Source: Blastomussa wellsi
Lineage: Eukaryota; Cnidaria; Anthozoa; Scleractinia; Plerogyridae
DNA: 64,000 nucleotides
Direction: 5' to 3'
NCBI GenBank assembly: GCA_947652115.1
Contig: OX393563.1
Coordinates: 4,309,739-4,373,738, forward strand
The notes below the pieces were generated by a model. The model did not search any database and was not told the DNA's origin. It worked only from the letters and a program-made list of their open reading frames with translations. The translations under genes were made by a program, and so were the position numbers. Positions 58,401-64,000 of this stretch are shown piece after piece. Numbering within the stretch: position 1 is the stretch's first letter; every line of letters starts with the position of its first letter.

Positions 58401-59503
58401 CGACAAGTTTCCTAACTTTGAAGCACAATTATTAATGAGTCGGGTATTTTTCTTTTTTCTCGTTACTGATAGAAACAAGTAGCTTTAGGGGAACTGATGG
58501 TTTCGCTTGGTTACCTCAAGTCTGCAGAGAGATTAACTGTCGTCGTTATCAAGGCCCGCAATCTACCAGCGGTCAATATTAAAGGAACAGGTCAGTTGGT
58601 CAAGTGATGGGTCGCAAAAGCCGAAGCAGAATTTTATTGTTATCTAGTTTATTCCCACTTACTAATAATACAATCATAGTCCTATTTTCTAAAAGTAGCG
58701 AATGGTTACTTGTCATTTACTAAAAAACTGACAATTTCGAAAAATTCGCGTAACGCATCTTCTCGATTTTAAAACGCTGGGTCCCGTAAAATGCTTTAGG
58801 AGTAATGGCAAAATAAATCGCTGTCAAACATAATGGATAAAAACCCTTGCCTAATAAATATCAGGCTTGAATAAGCTACAGAAGTCAAATAAACGCCACC
58901 TTCGCTCCAGCAGACCGTGTATGAAATAAACGCCGAGAGCGTTTAATCGAGAAAAGACGGTACTTTTAAAGCTCTGCTTTAATCCAGCTGTCACCCTTCA
59001 AAACCTTTAATTTGAAAGTTCATGCTCAGAGCAAAAGGTTTCTAACGCATTTCTTGATTCAACGTTAAATCTAGGTGCGAAAAGGCCGGAGAATGGGGGC
59101 TTACAGATCTCTCTCATGTTCGCTCTAATGCGCGCCTTGAGCCAGAGCCGGCGATAAATTAGTTTGAACTTAATTGTTGTTCATTATTTTTTACCTCGTA
59201 GATCCCTATGTTAAAGTCTTCCTTCTTGTGGCAGGAAAACGCGTTAAAAAGAAGAAAACTTCCACCCGGAAAGGATCACTTAATCCAGTGTTTAACGAGG
59301 CTGTCTCGTTCGACATAACAATGGATGCTTTGAACTCAGTTGACTTTCTACTGTCGGTCATGCATGAAAATGAAGTTATCGGATGTGTGCCGATTGGCGC
59401 GCACGCCACGGGCAAAGAACTTGGTCACTGGCGGGAAGTACGCACCGCTAACAAGCCTGTAGCTCACTGGCACCAACTACAAGATCCAAAAAAATTTTAT
59501 TAG
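55460..59503 (+). CDS. Synaptotagmin-family protein (TM plus tandem C2), calcium loops degenerate
   Basis: Exons: 55416-55721 (conservative start ATG 55460), 56513-56688, 57496-57774, 58187-58348, 58473-58590 and 59202-59503. Frame is kept, giving 432 aa. An N-terminal transmembrane helix (about residues 6-28, AYFLIGLLLLVTFVYVGVL) is followed by basic KAYVIRRDNRK and a Ser/Pro-rich linker. C2A runs at about 150-285 and C2B at about 300-425. Synaptotagmins anchor in vesicle or plasma membranes and bind phospholipids and SNAREs. The C2A loop 1 Asp of DPYVK is Asn (CNPYV) and loop 3 keeps only two Asp (SFDSSSRHD). C2B keeps DPYVKV and the polybasic KRVKKKK, but loop 1 has Asn and loop 3 is shortened to MHENEVIG. 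The WHxL-like end HWHQL is present. These changes resemble calcium-independent members (such as Syt12, 13, 15, 17). The exact subfamily is not resolved. Confidence 0.85.
57893..57926. repeat. G-rich homopolymer tract
   Basis: A run of G interrupted by single T/A bases in the intron after the first C2A exon. Possible G-quadruplex sequence on the plus strand. Confidence 0.7.
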
Positions 59504-59728
59504 GCATGACAAGAAGTAATGGAAATTTAAGGTAACCAAATTCTGCAAGATGAAGCCAGCGACACATCGAGGTCGATAGATCGATCTCTTAATAAAGATG
59601 TTAACGACGCTGAAATAGGCCATTTCCGATTTCCCTTTTCTCTGTGTTTCAAAACGATTCTAATCGAGAAACTGTTCATATGAAAATGAGTTTGCTTTGC
59701 ACGAAAATGCCCGCGAAAATGAGCATGC

Positions 59729-59734
59729 AATAAA
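59729..59734 (+). terminator. Polyadenylation signal of synaptotagmin gene
   Basis: AATAAA about 225 nt after the TAG at 59501-59503; another AATAAA occurs near 59590. Confidence 0.5.
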
Positions 59735-60071
59735 AGTCGTAAAACGCATTTTCATATGTATGGTTGACTCGTTTTGACATTGAGGCAAAAGAGAACTCTA
59801 AATGGAATATAGCCTGCGCAGCTGTAAGTCTCAAGAACGAGGTAGAATGGGAAGGAAGGCTTTCATCTTTCTTTCCCATCCCTCCCCGTTCTAACCAGAC
59901 CCTAGCTACGCAAGTTGGTGATAACTTTGTGTATGCTATAACAGCAGTTCCCTTTTCACATGGCCTGTAAATCACCAGGCGAAGTTCAGGCCAAACGGCG
60001 TGCTACTTAGCAATTTATAAAATGTTCTTTTTTAAACAATGAAACATCTTTTAAATAACATAAACATAAAC

Positions 60072-60077
60072 TTTATT
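60072..60077 (-). terminator. Polyadenylation signal of CTR gene
   Basis: AATAAA on the minus strand, about 400 nt downstream of the CTR stop codon. The two genes are convergent. Confidence 0.5.
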
Positions 60078-60475
60078 TATTCTCCTGAGAGACTAATATC
60101 TTCGAGAATAATATACATGTAAGTACATTGCAAGTTTCTCTATATTTTCAAAAAAATTCCACGGCACTAGGATTTTTTGTAATAAATTAAAGGAAAGACA
60201 AAGCCACTTTTTATGAACTTTCAGCTATCTCCTGCATTTCCATATTACATTCCCGACGGTCCTCCACAGTTGGCCATGCCTTCCAGCAAACTGTGCTAGC
60301 TAGCAATTTGGTGATTTGTCTGATTTGTGTCTGCCTCGTGTTATATACACGCTAATACACGAAAACTGCATACAGAGTTGAGTGAAATGTCTCACCCATT
60401 CGTAGGATCTCAGTCTCCCTCCTAAAGGGCAGGGCCGGATAAGAACCCTGGAAGCGAGCGCAGTTGATTAAGTTG

Positions 60476-61326
60476 TCAAGTTTGATCCCTTCCTCCTATC
60501 TTTCGTTTTTCTTTTTTCTGCAGTAATTCTTGTTTCTCTGCTCGGAAGCTTACAACTCTTCCGACATCCCTTCTGCGATACCATGCGTACAACGGGTTCG
60601 ATAGAAAATATCCGAAACCAAGTCCAATGACAATGGACACGAAGAGCCAAACGTTCCACGTGCCAACCACCATCATCAACAGATAGCCCGCTATGACTGT
60701 CAGGATATATGAACTTGTCCTTAAAAGATGCTGTTGTATCCTAAAACTGGATAAGGAAACGAAGTATTTAAGGCTGAAAGGATTCTATAAAATTATTATC
60801 ATTAGCCAGCTAAATTTTGGAAGACTTGGAAGGTTGGCACCAGTTATAGAACAAATGCAAAGTTGCATTTATTAGACCTAGTGTACAAAGAGTTCACAGT
60901 TTCGAGCTTAAAGATTGGTTTAAAAATCTCGCCCTTTTTCTCGTCCAATCGAAAAAAAATCGTTCCAAGCGCTCTCACGCGTTTTCCCGCCTTTTGATTG
61001 GTTCAATGGATTGTCTGTTCCTTTGTGATTGGCCAGACTGGTTACTATGGTTTGGTCTTATATTCATCAAGTAAATTCACCAAGGCATCTCTCTCACCAA
61101 CTTGCGACTTAGTCCTAGCTATCATTGGTAGTCTACTTCGACGAAAAATAGCTTAATAAGTTTTCACCTGAATATTCAGGCATTTCAAATACAAACCTCT
61201 TAGTCCTGGAAAATTCCTTTATTGCATATTTTTTGCTGGAAGGAAAGTCGAGGTAACTGTGATAAGAAGACAAAAACTCGTACAGGACAGCAAGAGAGAA
61301 CACCAAAACCAGTGAACCGCTTAAAC
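60476..61326 (-). CDS. CTR-type copper transporter (SLC31 family), last two exons, partial
   Basis: Exons in coding order 61197-61326 and 60476-60740. The donor AG|GTTTGT and the acceptor at 60741-60742 give the only join that keeps frame; the alternative donor at about 61175 would hit a stop. About 130 residues are visible. TM1 is SGSLVLVFSLAVLYEFL. A cytosolic loop follows (YHSYLDFPSSKKY). The TM2-TM3 block starts QHLLRTSSYILTVIAGYLLM, continues TWNVWLFVSIVIGLGFGYFL, and is followed by a basic tail. CTR proteins form trimers that import copper(I). The TM3 GxxxG motif is kept (GLGFG), but the TM2 MxxxM motif reads MMVVG, with Gly at the second Met. TM3 leading into NPLYAW recalls SLC31A2 more than SLC31A1. 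The methionine-rich N-terminal exon was not found between 61327 and the window end. Confidence 0.8.
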
Positions 61327-61384
61327 CTACGTGATAAAAACGAGAATAAATTAAATTAATTAAAAATGAAAGAAAGGCAAGAAG

Positions 61385-61550
61385 TTCACGGCCGTTACCA
61401 ACACCGGAAGTCCGCGATTCATGCACGGACTCTTTGTCAAATCTGACAAATTTCATTGGCTGAAAATTGCTGAACGAGTACTCTGCGCATGCCCACGATT
61501 TGGTGGTGGCCAGAGGTCTAAGATCGCGGACCCTGGGAAAGAGAATGAGC
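61385..61550. repeat. Fragment of the GGTCTCTGGGGACGAGAAT family
   Basis: AACACCGGAAGTCCGCGATT, TCTGACAAATTTCATTGGC, CTCTGCGCATGC and TGGCCAGAGGTC match, in the same order, the central part of the element at 1590-1847. One end is degraded. It lies immediately upstream of the CTR TM1 exon. Confidence 0.65.
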
Positions 61551-61777
61551 TGCAGTTATCAAAGCACTCGATGTTTTTCCTCGTTGAAAGAAGTTAGTAA
61601 AACTGGAGGGTTTATCTGTTATTGAGAACTCGTAGAAAGCAGCACGAACACAACTTTCGAATTTCATCTCAGTTATGTTCCCATACTCTTCGCGCCTTCC
61701 TGTTGCTGACCAGTCGACATGGTCGAATAGTAACTCTCAACATGAAACTGCGTAACAAAGTCAATACATATATCTTA

Positions 61778-61895
61778 TTAGACGTTGTGTTGTGTAGTGT
61801 CGCTGAGTATTTTGACGAGCCCGTAGGGCGAGTCAAACTATAAACAACGTACGAGTAAAATTTCTCAGCGATACAACACAACAACGTCTAATAAG
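61778..61895. mobile_element. Foldback element TTATTAGACGTTGTGTTGT
   Basis: TTATTAGACGTTGTGTTGTG is complemented by ACAACACAACAACGTCTAAT near the right end. GTCGCTGAG is complemented by CTCAGCGA, with TTTGACGAGCCC and GGGCGAGTCAAA at the centre. Confidence 0.7.
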
Positions 61896-62138
61896 CGATT
61901 TATTATCCAACACGCCAAATTGTTATGTCTGTGCGGGCGAATTTGTAACCGGTTCTCTGGAGTGCCGCGTTGTACTCGAATTGGGCGTTATTTTATACTC
62001 TACGAAGCACAGCTGGATAATGAAATAGTTTAGATGGGAATGTAACGATCTTGCATAACAGTTCAAAATATGAAAAAGAAATTCAATAAAAAAAAAAACG
62101 ATTGACTTCTGTATCGTGTACTACTTGTGTTTCTGTGG

Positions 62139-62225
62139 CGTTTGGGGCTGTTTCAAAGCAAGAGGTAAACAGTCAGAACAGTGGACCTAAAACTCGCTGG
62201 ATTTGCTTTGAAACAGCCCCGAACG
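62139..62225. mobile_element. Foldback element GGGGCTGTTTCAAAGCAA
   Basis: GGGGCTGTTTCAAAGCAA and its exact complement flank about 43 bp; pairing extends outward into CGTT/AACG. Confidence 0.65.
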
Positions 62226-62387
62226 ACTTCTTTCCCATATCATCGAACTGTTATGTACGATCGTTACATTCCTTTACAAACTCTTATATTTACGTGCCCT
62301 GTTACGCAATGTAATCATGTTGATAGAAGCTCTGTACTTGTGTCCATTTCCAATCGTGCTGTACGCATGCGTACAGCATGATGCACA

Positions 62388-62442
62388 CCAACCTCGTTCC
62401 CAGGGCTTTTTTCTTCTTCGTGACGACCTGGGAACGAGGTTG
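62388..62442. mobile_element. 55-bp miniature inverted-repeat element with 8-bp TSD
   Basis: CCAACCTCGTTCCCAGG and the complement CCTGGGAACGAGGTTG make up most of the element. A direct repeat GATGCACA abuts both sides (62380-62387 and 62443-62450). A single arm with the same sequence also occurs near 42378-42395. Confidence 0.8.
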
Positions 62443-62601
62443 GATGCACACATGCTGCTGAATCGGCCCCAGTCGTGACTTATGAGAAAATGGCAAGACG
62501 CGATGGATGATGGGAAGGAGGAAAGGCGTCTTCCTCCCTCGCCTGCCTACTTCCCAACATTCCCCGCGCCTCATTTTTTTCTTACAGGGGACGACTGGGC
62601 C

Positions 62602-62898
62602 CATTCTCGTCGCCATAGTTCTTTTCGTTTTTCTTAGCCGGCAGGGCCTTGGCAAGAGAAACGAAGGGCTCTGGAGAGATTGTAGGACTTCCGGACTTCA
62701 TGTAGATAGCATTGATGTTCCTACATGTTGTGTGTTGTAACAAGGCAGCCGGCGAACATTTTGACTTCCGTTTAAGATTTCTTTGTTCTAAACAGCCAAT
62801 AAAAAAAAATGAAAATCGAATGTCCCCAGAGCCCTTCGTTTTTTGTGCCAAGGCCCTGGCAGCTAAGAGAAACGAAAAGGGCTATGGGGACGAGAATG
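62602..62898. mobile_element. CATTCTCGTC-ended inverted-repeat element
   Basis: The left arm CATTCTCGTCGCCATAG, continuing through TTTTCGTTTTTCTTAGC, CAGGGCCTTGG and GAAGGGCTCTGG, is complemented by the right arm over about 75 bp. The CATTCTCGTCCCC end resembles that of the element at 1590-1847, so the two may belong to related families. No transposase and no clear duplication. Confidence 0.7.
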
Positions 62899-63299
62899 CG
62901 TTAGGCCACGTTCGTGCAACACTGCTGAAGCGGAGTATGTAGTTTTAGTTGCTTTTTTCAATGCGAACATGCCGTGATGTTGCGACATATTGCAAAAGGG
63001 TGATCAAACGTGAAATGTTATATTGTACACACCAATGTTGCGCTATATTAAATTTATTCAAGATTGTAAGAAAAGAAAATATAAAAACACATTTTGCGTG
63101 TAAAATATTGCGTGCCAGCTGTAATGGTTTCGCTCAAGTTAGAAATGAAAGTCTCGCTCCCGGGTTGTTACACGCGCAGTCGAAAACACCAAGCCGATAT
63201 AGGTTTACGATTCTTTCTTTAATTGTTCCTTCGTATTCCTATTCTTGTGGCCTCAGGGCACTTATCGAAGCGGTCAACTGAAATAATTACATAAGAAAT

Positions 63300-63672
63300 C
63301 ACCTAAATATTCGTTTTTCATAACTAAAAGGATCACAGAACTAAAACGCACGTGATATCGAAAGGAACTTGAAAACAGTCAAAAATCTAGCGAAACCTAT
63401 AACGTATGAATCACAAATTCTCATAACATTATAACCTTAAACAAAGTACATACTGAGTTGCTTACCAACGTTCGCGGGTCTTGATTTCCTAGAGAATTTC
63501 GCTCTAACTTGTCCTTTAGTTTTCAATGGATCTTGATCTCAGGGGGTCTTAAGTAGAACTGAAATGCGAGCTATGATCTATACTTATCTATAATTCGGTA
63601 ATCACGGCGGTAACATAAATCAAACCACAAAACATTTCGCGACATATTCCGATTCTAACGGAAGCGGTAACA
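63300..63672 (-). mobile_element. Probable 3' LTR of a BEL/Pao retrotransposon (partial delimitation)
   Basis: On the minus strand, downstream of the pol end, a purine-rich tract (AATTTAGGGGAG) is followed by TGTTACCGC at 63672, a plausible polypurine tract and LTR start. The LTR end could not be fixed because the matching 5' LTR lies outside the window. The right-hand limit is inferred; the left-hand limit is arbitrary. Confidence 0.35.
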
Positions 63673-63799
63673 TGGCTCCCCTAAATTAATACCTTAATTT
63701 ACTCTAATCATTTGCTTATTCGCAATGAACAAAATCGTCTCAATGTTCGTTTTCTCTATAATGGTCCATTGTACTTTTTAAAACTTCTCTGATGGCTCC

Positions 63800-64000
63800 T
63801 CGACGGGGATTCCCCGGTTTTCACTGATCTTCTGACATCAGCAGCACTAGCTTGTGGATTGGTCTTTCCAGCGTTGACAACGGCTGATTTCTTTTTCCTT
63901 CTAGTGTCACGCTTGGACTGCCAACGTCTAGTAGCACCTTCCGTACCAATCCATCCTGGTCTGGTTGGGCCCCAATGACACGACCCATCTTGCACTGATT
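63800..64000 (-). CDS. C-terminal end of a BEL/Pao retrotransposon pol (DUF5641-like), partial
   Basis: The minus strand from the window edge reads through MGRVIGAQPDQDGLVRKVLL and ends with RPIHKLVLL shortly before a stop near 63820. The pattern 'GRVI..QPDQDGLVRKV ... RPIHKLVLL' is characteristic of the short domain after the integrase core in BEL/Pao elements of cnidarians and other animals. The rest of the element lies beyond position 64000. A longer open frame in another reading frame over the same bases (starting near 63995) is a shadow. Confidence 0.7.

Noticed and set aside
61133..61456. A 107-residue frame taken as one CTR exon
   Set aside because: Only 61197-61326 fits the CTR alignment and splice phases; the N-terminal third comes from a repeat fragment and the C-terminal part is intron.
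62302..62942. Several 70-117 residue open frames on both strands
   Set aside because: They are translations of the inverted-repeat elements at 62388-62442 and 62602-62898.

Overview
The window looks like nuclear DNA of an animal, most likely an anthozoan cnidarian and plausibly a stony coral. It is AT-rich. The genes are cut into many short exons with GT-AG and a few GC-AG introns. Their proteins (NEK6/7 kinase, proteasome beta-7, synaptotagmin, CTR copper transporter, sperm-tail PG-rich protein) are metazoan, and a C05D11.1-type M16 peptidase is present. There are no operons, ribosome-binding sites, CRISPR arrays or true tRNA/rRNA genes. The species call rests on gene content and general knowledge, not on a database match.

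Layout. (1) 1.9-3.5 kb, + strand: the last two exons of a gene ending in a LamG-like jellyroll domain. (2) 6.4-15.6 kb, +: a complete 10-exon NEK6/NEK7 kinase of 296 aa. (3) 16-19.4 kb: no gene, but two distinctive non-autonomous elements, one built of repeated GTTGTCGACAAC palindromes and one with perfect 8-bp target-site duplications. (4) 19.4-25.9 kb, - strand: a complete 11-exon PSMB7 (278 aa) whose introns are packed with nested inverted-repeat elements. (5) 26.0-39.6 kb, +: a complete 22-exon M16 metallopeptidase (1016 aa), head-to-head with PSMB7 across about 100 bp. (6) 40-47.2 kb: repeat-rich, with one frameshifted orphan exon. (7) 47.3-51.4 kb, +: a 7-exon SHIPPO/PG-rich ciliary protein (292 aa). 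(8) 53.9-59.5 kb, +: a synaptotagmin-family protein whose calcium loops have decayed. (9) 60.5-61.3 kb, -: the last two exons of a CTR-type copper transporter, tail-to-tail with the synaptotagmin. (10) 61.4-64 kb: foldback elements and, at the right edge on the - strand, the 3' end of a BEL/Pao retrotransposon.

Exon joins were made by hand from splice consensus, reading frame and family conservation. Every join listed keeps frame. The genes have unrelated housekeeping, signalling and ciliary roles. The only clear functional link between neighbours is the shared PSMB7/M16 promoter, where two proteolysis genes diverge. The most unusual content is the dense and partly nested set of small inverted-repeat transposons, several with readable target-site duplications. 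The protein-level oddities are the CTR protein lacking the second methionine of its MxxxM filter and the synaptotagmin lacking most calcium-binding aspartates.
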